Assembly: GCF_040581485.1 (NCBI RefSeq)
Contig: NC_090130.1
Coordinates: forward strand, 28,993,418 to 29,057,417
Reading direction: 5' to 3'
Source: Linepithema humile
Taxonomy: Eukaryota; Arthropoda; Insecta; Hymenoptera; Formicidae
DNA length: 64,000 bases
Notes under the pieces: generated by a model
Told to the model about the DNA's origin: nothing
The model's input: only the letters and a program-made list of their open reading frames with translations
Database searches by the model: none
Translations under genes and position numbers: made by a program
In this document: positions 47,661 through 60,300 of the stretch, one piece after another
How the letters are laid out: the number at the start of each line of letters is the position of its first letter
Position numbering within the stretch: the stretch's first letter is position 1

Positions 47661-50600
47661 ACACGAACTTATATTTGAAAAATGATACACAATTTATCAC
47701 TTTGTCTTCCTCTCTCTGTGCCACGCTCTTTGTTATTAATAATCTATAATAAATTAAATTGATTTATTGGATTATTTTGTTAAATTAAGCTTCAAGAGTG
47801 CAAACAAAGAATAAGTGCTTATTTTTCAACAAATGTTAAGTAATATTATTTAAAATTTTAATCAATGTCTTATTTAACAATATATATCGCATGTCCGCAG
47901 GAAAAATGACACAAATCAAAATTTTTCCAATTTTGTTTTACGTGCAGATTGTGTTGCAAATACATCGGCCTTCAGGAAGAGTAACATAAGTTGAATTCAA
48001 ATACTTTCTGCATGAATCCGCTAGTGTTGCTATGGCCAACTCAAATAATATTCTATAATAAACCAAGAACAGTGTCACATTTTACTTGTGTCCCGCCAAT
48101 GAGTGACGTTACAATTTTGTTCAAGAAAAGTGACACATCTTGAGTTGTGTCGTTTTTCGTTGTTATCGTTTGGAACTCCAGTTGGAGCAGAAAATCGTCA
48201 TATTTAGGTTTATGACAGTGTTCCTGTATTAGGTATGTAAATCAAAAAATGAATAGATTGAAAACAAATAACACAAATCAAAACCAGGAGTAATTTTAAA
48301 AAATTTAATATAACACCATAACAAAATTAATATCTACATTATTTCTACAGAACCTGAAACAAGCAATTTATGACTCTAAATTAATTTATGTTTAATACTG
48401 CCGTGAATAATTAATTTTTAAATATGAAATATTCTTTTTTCTCTCCTGAACAATTTGAATATTGATGTTTTTGACTTGTGTCACTTTTCTTGCTATATTT
48501 TACGATGAATATTAAACAATTATAGAAACAATAATTTTATTTACAAAAGATATTTAATTTTTGCTAAAAAGTTTATATATTTATACATATATCTCGGTTT
48601 ATTGTCACGTTACGCGTTTCGCGCAAAATTGATCCTTCCTATTATGGTTTCTTCGATCGTATCGAAGCGTCATAAGTATCTCTAATCCATGACCGATCAA
48701 AATGCAATTGCCGCTACCAAGAAATCTCGTATAAATGGTGTCGTGCCTACTCGACCAGGTATAAAACGAGCGGGCGCGTGTCTTACGCATGCCTCATAAA
48801 TTGCTCGTGAATGAAGAGACTTGGGAGAAAAATAAAAAGATACATCGCGATAGGCATAGAAGAACAGAGAGAAGGAATGTAAGGAAAAGGCAGAGGAGAA
48901 AACTTCTCAATGGAAACCCCAACGTTGAATGTTGCGCGCGTAAGTAAGCGCTGTAGCTCCCGCGGTTTTTTACGACACAAACCCAGATATCAAATCATAT
49001 GAGATATTGCTCGCTTTCTTCCTCACATTCTTTTATACCGTGCTGCTCCCAAAAGGTCGCTGCTATTTAGATCTTTCGCTTCCGGAAATCGTAATTTAGA
49101 TATATACGCTCGACGAAAATGCTTCTCAAACCCCAATCGTCATAAAAAAAACCGAGACTATTGGGTAATGCACCAGTTTTAATTTAGAGAGAAAACAATT
49201 TTTATAATATCTTATACACAAAAAACCGAACAGTTTTTGATAACTTACGTATAGAGTTTTTGCTCACATCTTCAATAAATTGACGATAAAATACACAGGA
49301 GATTGCAAGAGAAGTTTTAAAACCGTCTTGTTCACTAAAAAATAAAATTTACGTAAATCAAAATAAGGAAAAAAAGTGGAAGAAAGCAATAAAATCCAGT
49401 CTTATTTCTTTAGTAAAAAAGCATGACAAGTATAATTAAAAAAATAATTTTTAATCCTAGTTTTAATCAAATATTAAGTAACACTAAATCTTTATTACAA
49501 TTAATCTAGCTGTGAACTTTTATATACTCATTTAAATTCAGCCTGTTGTAGTTTAAATATTAACGTAATCTCGTGCATTATTTAGCTACCTAGAATTATC
49601 ACACGAACAAATTTGATAATTATTCAGTTATATATAATTTGTAATTTAATTCCAAGTTTGACTACAAACGTCGTGAATCTACTACATCTCGTCTTTATTG
49701 AAACAAAATATAATTATTGAAAACAATGAAACGTAGTTGAAACGATGAAAGAAAGTATTATCTTAAATTATATAAGCTGCTGTTATCCGCCGCATTATTT
49801 AATTTGTAGAATTATGTAATGCGATACGTACAACGGCAAAAAACATTTCTCGCCTCATCGGCCACGACGAAATCTTAGAATTGAAGATAAGTTTTTTAGT
49901 AGAAATCTGACACGCACGACTGCGGGAAAATCGGTGCCAGCCCTTAAACGATACGTCCGAGAGCCTGTGTTTCCGGTAAGTAAGCTTTGAAGACGTCATT
50001 ACGTGCGAACGACATCCCGTTTAAGTGCCCCATTTATATCCGGGAGAGCACAGTGACGGACACGCAGGAATTTATAAGCTATAATATCGCTACTACGGTA
50101 GTAAAGCGTACCGGCATATATCAGCACCGCGAAATGATCGCCCCCGTAAACCATACGCCGTGCATATCACCCGATTTTATTGCCGTCGCAACGATCACCG
50201 CCCGTGTCGCTTTTCTACATAGAGCACACGCGAGGACTGTAGAATTTAGTCCGTAGAGTTATTGAATGGACTATGAACTCACACATTTCCGCGCGCAAGC
50301 GCCAAAAAATCCACCTAACCTGTCAAACTAGAATTTTTGGAGAAATATTTTTTTATAACTCAGTAAGAAGCCCGAAAGTTTATTTGTTAGAAATCTACCT
50401 ATTTGATTTTATTAAATTTGTCTGAACAAAATTGTACATTTGCTATGGTTGATTACCTTTTCCTGCGCTAAGAATCGCTCCCAAGTAAAATGTTTTCTGA
50501 TAAAATGTTCATCCTATATTTCCACATTTCTGCAGCATTTCCCGTCAAAAATTTATGGCAGTAAAAGACCAATTGTAAGAATTGACAACTCTAGGCACTT

Positions 50601-51485
50601 ACCTTCTATTTCGCGCGTCAGCGGGAGCGATTGCGCGAGTTTTCGATCGTTTGACTCCATATTGGGAAACGGCTGAATTCCGGCAGTAAAAGTCACGCGG
50701 AGATACAACCGCATTACGTTGTCGAACGCGACGGAAATAAGCAGACTACTATTGCGGAATATCGCAGCGACGATGCAACAAGTTTATCACTGCGTAATGC
50801 AATCTTACATGATATCTTCCCGATTACAGCATGAATAATTGTAGTTGCGTACTTTCGTATGTATGCAATTCTGACGCAGACACAGTTATTGCAAAAATGT
50901 TTTGAATTCTTTGCGATATATCGAAAGGTTGTATCCTTTATATTGTTATCCTCGTTATTTTTATATTGTGACCTGATCGAACTAGTCAAATAGAAATATC
51001 CACGCGGTGTATTGCGCAACATGCAATATTGCAAGAGACTGTCGCCCATTATATTGTTCCGCCTCGAAAACTGCCAGTACGCGAGATGCAGACATCAATC
51101 TATTGATATTTTAGCCGAGCTAAACGGGATAATAAAATCCATCAGAGACGAGATAAAACAGCGGGAGAAACGTTTGGACAAATTATATGACTTTTGGAAA
51201 AAATTTTACCTAAAACGTTGAAAGATTTCCTTTCTAGCGTACATTTTTAACATATATTGTTGAATTAAACGAATCAAAGAAGAGGAAGGTTAAAATCTAG
51301 GAAATGGCGTTTATTATCACACACAAGAGAGAGGCAGTATAAGGTGGCGTACACACGCGCAACGCGTGGGCGTGTGCCACGCGACCGGACAGGTTTCTTC
51401 GTCTACTCCTCTCAGAACCCCTCGTCACACTTCCACGCACAGCGATGCCTCCGCTGATGGCATCGATGAGCGTCGTATTCATTTA

Positions 51486-51500
51486 TATACAGGGTGTCCC
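51486..51500 (+). mobile_element. TE-terminus-like motif TATACAGGGTGTCCC
   Basis: The word TATACAGGGTGTCCC is typical of the ends of small insect DNA transposons. The opposite end was not found, so the element cannot be delimited. A related word opens the segment at 60841. Confidence 0.35.
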
Positions 51501-52173
51501 GGGAGAAATCAGCGGATACTCCCGAAAAAGAAAGTGATATCCGATTCGAAACGCTTACAAGTTATAAATTCTTTTGTAAAATTATCTTACATTACAGCAA
51601 TACATATTTATGCAGTATAATTAAATAATAATATTTCACATGGTGATGCTAATAGGATAAGTTTTACTCGGAAAAGTAAAATAGAGAATTAGATACTATT
51701 ATATATCTGCCTCGGCGCGCGTGCGCGTAACATGTTGTACAAACATGTCGTACTTCTACACACTTGACTGTCGTACATTCAGCGTAGATAAACAATCGTG
51801 GACAATAATCTCAATCAAATTTCGAGACAAATTTATGGACGCCAAAGTTCCGAAACGATTAGTACTTTGACATGAGCACCGTGTGTAAAAAAAAAACGAA
51901 TTACAACCGTCCAGTAAAAGCTTTATGGTTACACGATTTGTGGTATACGCCCGTCCGGAGAGATACAGTCGCATAAACCACGCGTTTGTGATGATCGTAA
52001 ATGAGTCATCTAACGTCCCACGGTCGCTTATACTCAAAAATTTATGGCTATTTATGAGTCAAACGCATATCAGAATAGTTCACAACGCGATAGCATACAG
52101 GGTATCGTAGACCTACCGCAGATAGTAAGGACAAAATTAAAACATAGTAACTATTGGGGCGATTTATACATGA

Positions 52174-52985
52174 TGTGTCGCGCCATAGTCGACAAGAAAA
52201 GTAAAAATAGAAATAGACATTAGCATGTCATGAAGTATTTGAGAAAGGACGTTCTAATTAAAAAATAAAATTGACTACAGTTTTCACTAAGGCATCCCCT
52301 CCGCGTTACACATGAAGCCGCGGATCGAAAATTTTTACTATGTTTTACATGTGAAAAACATAGTAAAAATTTTTATAATTTCTTCATAGTCCGCGGCTAC
52401 TACCGTACATAGTAATTTTTGATATAAAATTTTCTCCGTGCACTTATAAATATCGTCGCATTTCGGGCGCAACGCGTTGTTATGTCCAAGTCAGCTATCA
52501 GCGCATATTACGCTTTGAAGTTCCGCTTATTAGTGAGCACGGAAAAACAATATATAAAACGAAAAGTGAATAAATAATATAGTGATATAATAGTGAATAC
52601 GAAACAGTGAGTAAATTTTGATCGTACTCTTGGTCCGACTTGGCAAGTATACGAATCTCCGTACGCATCTTTCAAACCACAGAGATGCAACATAATATAT
52701 TAATCAAGGGCATCAAAAAGAGCAGAAGAAGCAAATTCACAAACTACATATAACGTAAATATTATTTTTTTATACACAAATAACGTTAAGAAAAAATGTT
52801 TAATTTTTATATTTTTCGGAATGGTTCAATTCAATCCATATAACGTAATAATATTGCTATACGTTAGTTTTGCTACTCTTAATTTATCTACAAGTCCAAT
52901 AACATCGGAAGAACAAGAAATGACACGCAAAATAGAATTGATGCTGCAAGAAATGCGTGATGAGAGACATGAAATGGAAGAAAAA
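52174..52985. repeat. Left arm of a 0.68 kb inverted repeat
   Basis: This matches the complement of 53326-54000 with about 85-90% identity by eye. Without its 132 bp insertion the arm is 680 bases against 675 for the other. Landmarks are GTCGACAAGAAAAGTAAAAA at the outer end, GCATCCCCTCCGCGTTACAC, GCGCAACGCGTTGTTATGTC and the coding start. Confidence 0.9.
52312..52443. mobile_element. 132 bp hairpin insertion in the left arm
   Basis: The sequence between CGCGTTACAC and TTATAAATA is absent from the other arm, where these words are two bases apart, so it is an insertion. It contains AGCCGCGGA (52316-52324) and its exact complement TCCGCGGCT (52390-52398), enclosing an inner hairpin built on TTTTTACTATGT and ACATAGTAAAAA. 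The two CAC words at the borders may be a short target duplication. It is probably a very small MITE. Confidence 0.75.
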
Positions 52986-53054
52986 CCATCATTTTCCATC
53001 TTTGAATCAGACGCTATATTCCAGACCCGTCAACTTCCTTGCTGCGACTCTTGA
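52821..53054 (+). CDS. Small orphan secreted protein, left copy
   Basis: An ATG opens a 77-residue frame with a hydrophobic signal peptide (residues about 6-22; IILLYVSFATLNL) and a short acidic, helix-prone mature part including TRKIELMLQEMRDERHEMEE. The tail after residue 55 (ending QLPCCDS) has no counterpart in the other copy, so the 3' end here is new sequence. The upstream DNA is shared with the other copy but not open, which supports this ATG. There are no Cys-rich or known domain signatures. The product is not recognised; a secreted peptide precursor is possible but this is inference. Confidence 0.5.
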   Translation: MVQFNPYNVIILLYVSFATLNLSTSPITSEEQEMTRKIELMLQEMRDERHEMEEKPSFSIFESDAIFQTRQLPCCDS

Positions 53055-53130
53055 GGGCTTCACAAACACTTTTCTTAATGGTGACTTTGTGGAAAAATAA
53101 CTGAATGTTTGTTAATGACTGAAGATTACA
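52986..53130. other. Spacer between the inverted copies
   Basis: The left copy's unique tail and its stop occupy the first part. The rest is non-coding and abuts the end of the right copy's second frame. Confidence 0.4.
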
Positions 53131-53490
53131 TTATGTAAAAACCATTGTAGGAATTAAATTTTCTGAGAAAAAGAATTGGAGGCATACGTTCATCTGTGGT
53201 ACATATAAGTTTTGGATTTGTTTTATTATATGTATTATATATTCCTCGTTTTTCAGCCCTTCATTTCGTAGTTCGACTTGTTCCGCTTCTCGAATATCAT
53301 TATCATTTTGATAATTCAAAGATTTTTTTTCTTCCATTTTTTATCTCTCATCGCGCATTTCTTGCAGCATCAATTCTATTTTACGTGTCACTTCTCGATC
53401 TTTCGATGTTATTCGATTTGTAAGTAAATTAAGAGCAGCAAAACTAACGCATAGCAACACTATTATGTTATATGGATTGAATTGAACCAT
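53131..53490 (-). pseudogene. Small orphan secreted protein, right copy, split by a stop
   Basis: On the minus strand the ATG at 53490 opens the same protein start as the left copy (MVQFNPYN, a hydrophobic segment, then RKIELMLQEMRDER). A TAA at 53343-53341 stops it after 49 residues. The very next codons stay in the same frame: AAA, then ATG at 53337 and 67 further residues (MEEKKSLNYQNDNDIREAEQ and onward, with an acidic helical part) to a stop at 53131. In the left copy the stop position is a His codon. The pair therefore looks like one longer frame interrupted by a single nonsense change, and the left copy lost the original tail. It could instead be a short peptide with chance open sequence behind it. 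The broken protein is not reconstructed here. Confidence 0.5.
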
Positions 53491-54000
53491 TCTGAAAAAT
53501 ATAAAAATTACACATTTCTTCTTAACGTTATTTGTGTACAAAAAAATAATATTTACTTTATAGTTTGTGAATTTGCTTCTTCTGCTCTTTTTGATGCTTT
53601 TAATTAATATATTATGTTGCGGTTCTGTGGTTTGAAAAATGCGTACGGAGATTCGTATATTTGCCAAGTCGGACCAAGAGTATGATCAAAATTTACTCAC
53701 TGTTTCGTATTCACTATATCACTATATCATTTATTCACTTTTTGTTTTATATATTGTTTTCCCGTGGCTACTAATAAGTGGAGTTTAAAAGCGTAAAAGT
53801 GCTGATAGCTGACTTGGACATAACAACGCGTTGCGCCCGAAATGCGGCGATTATTTATAAGAGTGTAACGCGGAGGGGATGCCTTAGCAAAAACTGTAGC
53901 CAATTTTATTTTTTAATTAGAACGTCCTTTCTCAAATACTTCATGACATGCTAATGTCTATTTCTATTTTTACTTTTCTTGTCGACTATTGCGCGACACA
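53326..54000. repeat. Right arm of a 0.68 kb inverted repeat
   Basis: Inverted partner of 52174-52985, lacking the 132 bp insertion. The spacer between the arms is about 340 bases. The arms point toward each other, so the two coding starts face inward with tail-to-tail frames. Confidence 0.9.
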
Positions 54001-54960
54001 AGTGCGGCATAAACAATGCGTCATGCTGCGTGACTTATATAGTGCGATATTTACGGTTAATTTTTCAAAAATGCGATTTTAAAACATAATAAAATTATAT
54101 ATGATTGAATTCAACGTAAAAAATCCTTCAATTTTTGTCGTTACAAAAATTTTGAAATTTGTAAATAATAACAAGAAAAGGGGGTAAATTAAAAAATATT
54201 TAATTTTTTTTAAATCCAACTATGCGGTTATAAAATCCATAAAATACCATAAAACTTTTATTAGAAACATTTTTTTATATCTCTGAAAGTTTTGACGATA
54301 TTCTCTCGAAACCAAATATACCGCTTCAGCTTGTAAAGGTTGTTTCAACCCCTAAACGTGCGAGAAAGCATACAAAAAAAAAGTGTTTTTTTTATTTGAG
54401 CTGTTCTACAACATATTCAAAGCTCGTCGAATTCGGAGGGAGACATTTTCGTCACTTTCCTTGTGAGTGGTATTATTTGTGTTTCTATGCCACGGCCGTT
54501 GATCGCAAACATTTGTTATACTTACAATTAGCGAAATAGTCGTTTTTCTTCAGAATAAACTATGATTCTCGGGATGGGCGAAAAGTGGTAAAATGGCAGT
54601 GAAGATTTCTTTCAAAAAACAAAAACAAGAAAAATATCGAATCATGAACTATATTATACGATCGCGTCTCTTCAGATAGACTCGACTTTATAGAGATTTC
54701 GTCACAGGTAGATTGTGAGCACTGACAAGATACCGCGCAGAATTTATTCGGCAATGCCTAATTAATTAAGTACAATTACTCGCGGCCGGTCGTGATTTTA
54801 ATGTCACTGTAAACCCGAACGCGCCTGATTGCTTCTGCGTGCAACAAGTGCGAACGTGGAGCGGTAGTTCATGATGTACGAGCGCAAAACACGGTAACAC
54901 GATAATAAATGAAGAAAAACTGTCTGTGCAATTAGATTACGCGAAAGACTGCAAATACCA

Positions 54961-55048
54961 TTTATTTATACACTTTATATACAACAAATTGTGTGTAATT
55001 TGTTATGTAAAGTGTGTAATTTGTTGTGTATAAAGTGCATAATAAATG
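54961..55048. repeat. 88 bp imperfect hairpin
   Basis: The left part TTTATTTATACACTTTATAT ACAACAAATT pairs with AATTTGTTGTGTATAAAGTG CATAATAAAT on the right, with three or four mismatches. The loop repeats GTGTGTAATTTGT words. It is probably a small palindromic MITE; no target duplication could be fixed. Confidence 0.65.
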
Positions 55049-57093
55049 TAATAAATATCTTATTTATATTTTTCCGAATATAAATAATGTATTATTAAAA
55101 AAAATGCTATTTAACAATGACTGAACAATATATCAGTCTCAATTTGCAGAAACTTCCATTAGATTATAACAAAAGTGCATTAAAAAATTTTGTCCAGTGC
55201 GACTGACAGAGTTCGCAAATGAGAAATACAAACAAAGCGAGGAAAAATTTTGCATATGGCCACTGAAAGTTTACGTACATATATGCTATTTCAATTCTTT
55301 CAAAATATGAAGTCTCTTTACTTTTAAAAGAGAAATGTGAATTTTTCACGCATTATTTTCATTGGAATAATTTTTTGTGAAATCTTCAAGTGACGTGCTT
55401 CTGATCCTAATATTTATTTAAGCTTTTTTTAATTTGGTATTAACAATTATAAATGATGTAGATAATATAGAATATTAAGAAAACAATACTAAATTTCTAA
55501 AACTAGAAACTTGTTTATCACATGACTCTAAAACTAATTTACAAAACTGTATACATCTCAAATGGAAAAAAAGTATATCTATAATTAGATATGTCAGAAA
55601 TGAAAGAATTAATTTGTTGGTGCGATTCGCGCAAATTACTTTTTTACGATGCAAATTTTGAGTAACGATTTGGCGAATTTTTTTAGATGATTATAAGCTC
55701 ATTTGCATAAAGACGACTGTCTCTTCTTTTCTCTTTCCACTGCTTATTGGCTTCGCGATACTTGCTTCAACCTGCTCGAAATACCTTACCGCTTTCGCAC
55801 GCAAATATTTGCCAATATATCTTTAAACATTCGAAAACGAAGCGAAAAAGGAACACTCTCGCGAAATTTGGTATCTTCTCAAATTTGTCCTCAACAAATA
55901 TTCATTTATTGATATTCCAGGAGCGCTTTTATTCTCCCCACGTTTCTTCGCATTTCATCGATGACTTTTACGACTCTTTTGCATCGAATTCTTACGAGTT
56001 TTATATCGCCTATCTGTATGTCGCTATCTTGCCAAATAATTCTTCACGGAAGACAAGGAAATATACATAAAATATAAGTAAAAAACAAAATATAACAATA
56101 GATACCCTGCATAAATTTCACATTTTTCTGTATCCTTAAATCAATTAAGCTAAATGATTGTTTTTAATTATTTAAAAAGACTTTTAAAAATTGTTATGAA
56201 GATCAAAACACCAATGTGTTCAATCGATAAGACAATTTTCAGAACAGGCAACATAATATTAATGCTTACGGATTAATGAAGCGCGCGATGACTACTTCTG
56301 GCTCGTCGTTTGGCTTGGATCTCATTGCAACAAAAAGGGACTCTCCTATTTTTTACATCGAGTAAAACCCGTTTTGCGCGAATAAATGAATGTTTTACAG
56401 GGCGACGAAAAAAGAACGAGACGACGCGACGCGACGCAACGTGCGGAGTCCCCCGTTATCACTGCGCTCGATGCTGATTTATTATACGAACCCGTCAAAC
56501 ATCTCTATCAGCTCATTCGCGGCGAATTAACCGCCTGTCCGTCCGCGGTCGAATCGAAAACCTGCAAGTCCGAGAACGCAACGCGATCGAACGTTAATGC
56601 AGAGTGACAGGTGTGCTGAGTGCGGCGTTCGACGCAACCCATCCCTCGTGGAATCTCTCACATACTAAAGTGCCGCGCGTTTGAATAAGTCTTTCGATAT
56701 TTTATTCTCGTCGATAAACAAGAGAACACACTGATTGATAATGATGCGACACTTTGACGCGTCACGCCGAGACCGAAACTCGCGTGAAATGCGAAATTTA
56801 CCGCGCCTGTCGTTTTATATTACGTTTAATTATCACGTTCTCAATGGAATAAATTGCGATTGTAATCAAAAATTTTCCTAGTTTAGTTAAATTACGAAAA
56901 TTTATTCAACATTATACAACAGTATTCAAATTATTAAGAATGTAATAATATAACGTTGATTAATATTATTAATATTAAAATACTCTACACATACATGCAA
57001 AAATATTAAAATGCTCTACACTTTTACAATACAGCATATAAAAATGGCTGGTAACACAAGAATAAGAGATTAAATGGTAAGCTTAGTAATATC

Positions 57094-57181
57094 TCAGACA
57101 ACACGCATGTTTTAAAGCATCTGAAAGACATCCTTTTTTCAGCCGTCTTTTAGATGTCTTTAAGACATGCGTGTTGTCTGA
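57094..57181. repeat. 88 bp hairpin, MITE-like
   Basis: TCAGACAACACGCATGT at the left end is exactly complementary to ACATGCGTGTTGTCTGA after the first base at the right end. A second complementary pair (TTAAAG...ATCTGAAAGAC with GTCTTTTAGAT...CTTTAA) lies inside. The flanks ATATC and ATATG are alike but give no certain target duplication. Confidence 0.75.
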
Positions 57182-57290
57182 ATATGTAATTCAAGTATGA
57201 CAATTTTTGTTCTGATTGGTTGATCAAAAACTAATTCGCAAGTTGATAAAGAACTCAAACAAGTTCTCTTGAGCATTGATCAGAAAGAAT

Positions 57291-57302
57291 CTAACCTAAC
57301 CT
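57291..57302 (-). repeat. Short interstitial TTAGG-type block
   Basis: CTAACCTAACCT on the plus strand, slightly more than two telomere-type units. Confidence 0.5.
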
Positions 57303-60300
57303 CATGCATGTTTCTCTTTTTTGACTAATCCGCCGCGGTACGAGGTGCGAATTCTTATATCTGGGCGTGGCAAATTGCCGCACGCGAGTCTCTAATGATA
57401 CGAGCAAAGCTTCAAGAATGACCAAGAAGAAGAGAATAAGAAATGAAAATGGTGAGAAAAAAATAAAGACCGGCAGGCAGAGCAAACAGTGAGATATGGA
57501 ACTGTAGAATTTACTCTTCGATGAAACCGATACGAAAAAAAACCGGTTCATAACAGGCTATGAGTAAAGGCGAAGACAAGACAAATTGGGAGAATGTTTA
57601 GAATGAGATAGACAAAAAGGTGAACTGATTTTGAAGGCGTGTACTTGAGAATGTTTGACCAATAGCGAAGCATATCATAAAAAGTAGCGCGATATCTATT
57701 AGGTTAAGTTTAGAAAAGAGAATAATTAGATTTGTTTTACAAAAATTGCTCATTTAAATGTATCAAAAAATTATTCTTTTCATGGAAAATAGTAATCCCA
57801 ATTTTGCACGCGTGTATAAAATTAATATGAAAACGTTTGTACCATATTGTTGATATTTTAATCTTTATTTTAATCTATCAAAGTACTTATTAAATGATTT
57901 TGGCAAGAGTCATCTTCCTTTTTGCCGAGAGAGGAACCTCATTTAGATAAAGACTTGGTTTATTTGACTTTTACTCCACTCCTCTCACGCCTGATGGCGT
58001 GTGTCTTTATTGAAAAAGCTTATTAGTACCGTGAGATATGTATCGAGATACGCGCAGGATACGCTTCTCTCAAGTAGAATCAAGAAGCTGACTGGATGGC
58101 GCCCGATCGATGGATTCCTCCGTCTCCTCCCATGGGGAAGTGAAGCCACCGATCCTTGAAGAGTTAACCCGAAGGCGGCTTTCGTTCCGGATCGACTGGT
58201 TCTGTTCCTCTCCCGATCAGCCGCATTAATCATATTGCGAACGACGTCGTGCCCTTCTTTATTTACTCGCTTTCTTTCTCCCTCTTTCTCTCACAGTCTC
58301 ACCTTCTCGGTCCAGATGCCTTCTTCGCAGCGATATCGTGCTGTTCCGAGTTGTTCGATATTCGTCGCACGAGCACCATTTACCCGCTCCAACGCGCCAA
58401 CAAAGTCACGCTTATCTTTTGCATGTACGGCGTAAAGCGATAAACAACGTGCATACGACGGAGCTTTGACATCCAGTAATTACACTAATTACGCAAATAA
58501 GTAGATACAGGGATTTTGAGTATTGGTATTTCGAAGTACAGAAGTGTGTGAAGAACTTTATACGTCATTAATTTGAAAGAAAAACATTTAAAAACCGGAA
58601 TGAAGATAATATTTCTTTTAGAGATCATATATTTCGTTAATTTTCCGCTAAATATTGTAAAACACAAAATGTGATTTTTTAGAAATCTTGTCAATAATTA
58701 TATCTACATATATTAAAATATCTGCAAGATATAAAAGACTAAAGAATCACAATAATTACATCTTGCCTACGTTCGAAGAGCAAACATGTCGCAGAATTCC
58801 AATGCCACTCTATAAATTTTGCAATTTGCGGCGCTAAGAGGGCAATTGTGGTAATCTTACTCCGAGATGAGGAGAAATCGGGGAATGGTTACTCTCTCGC
58901 GCTAATAAGAAGAGTGGGCGTCATATTTATTGACCATCGTGCAGGAAACCTACCCATCTTTAAGTGCGTGGATTACAGGCTATTCGTACTAAAAGGACGA
59001 AAATCAAAGGCGTAAAGCATGCAACTCGCTCCAATCTATTTAATGCGAAGAAGGAATGTAACGATCGGAAGGCGATCCCAGAAGCGACTGCAAAATTAAT
59101 TTTTTAGAAATACGTCGCACCTTAAGATACTTCAGGAATGGCGGTGAAGTATCGAACGAGATCCTTTAAGGAACGCCAGCAAAAATTGAGAAAGAAAAAA
59201 AATTCGAGGAAGGCTACAGCCTGAAGCTACCTCGACTCGAGATGTCGAAGAAGAAGCTATCTTGAGAAGTACCGAAAATAATATAGATAAATTGATGGAA
59301 GTGAAATTGCCAAGGAAAAACAAAAGAAAAAAGATGAATGCATTCGAAGTACCGTCGCTTTTGATGGCTGTTTATCGCTGTGGCGACTGTATCGCTGCTC
59401 ATTCTGCTGAAAACATATTCTCTTCTACAATAAACATCACATCCTTTACCTAAGATTGCGTTTTGTTGTTGCCGCACGAAGGAAAGAAAAATAATCGTCA
59501 CAATCGACAAGTATCACTATTTTCTAGGTTGCAGCGTTTCCCGAACCTGCTTGTACATACTATTTTCTAAAAAGTCTCTAAAATCTTTAAATAAAAATTA
59601 ATTCTTGAAATAAAAATTGAATATAATGCAAATCGTACCTTTAAGTCATTAATATTCTAATCAAATAAAAATTTGTAGATATATTTACAAAAAAAAAGAT
59701 TAATTTACCACAAGACTTGATAGCTTAAAGAGAAAACATGATACTAAATTACTTTAAAAATTATTTTACGCTTGAAAAAATACATAATATTAGTATAATG
59801 TAATATATTGTAATATATCTATTCTCTTTCATATTAAAAGTTTTTTCTCTCTCTCTCTTCCTTTGATTTTATAAAATTTTGTAGAACAGAAAAACTGTCC
59901 ATCTAGAACAAAATTTACATGTAAAAGTGATGCGTATGATAAGAACATGAGATTGCTATATGGATTTAAAGAACATTGCATAGCTTATTATTTTTTTCAT
60001 AAGAGTCATCAGGAGAAAATATTACAATAAGACGAGAAAATGCATACGTGAAATTTTTCATTATTACACACATAAGAGCGATACATCCATTAATAGATGA
60101 ACATTTTTCACGTTTATTTGCATTCATATCCCGCGTAAAATTATTTCAGCATTTTAAAACTTGATTAGCATTTATAGTGAAATTGATTATATAATAAAGA
60201 AGTAACTCTGTGCGTGAAAGAATGCGTACCGGCTGCTTGCGGTGCACTTTGGGAAACACTGTCCTAGAACCAAAGTAAACGAACGCTCGGCGGTACACCC

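Larger units (their letters stand above)
44028..52173. other. Long intergenic stretch, no supported gene
   Basis: It holds a GC dinucleotide run (44408-44428), an AG microsatellite (44641-44699), a purine run (45030-45110), a G+C-rich block at 45120-45840, a field of degenerate repeats (47430-47660), a region with repeated TGTGTCAC words (48060-48500) and a TE-like end near 51486. A 137-codon plus-strand frame at 45420-45833 begins with an ATG but shows no domain. Nothing here is supported as a gene. Confidence 0.35.

Noticed and set aside
56386..56607. 73-codon plus-strand frame preceded by an acceptor-like AG
   Set aside because: No matching donor or partner exon and no recognised domain.
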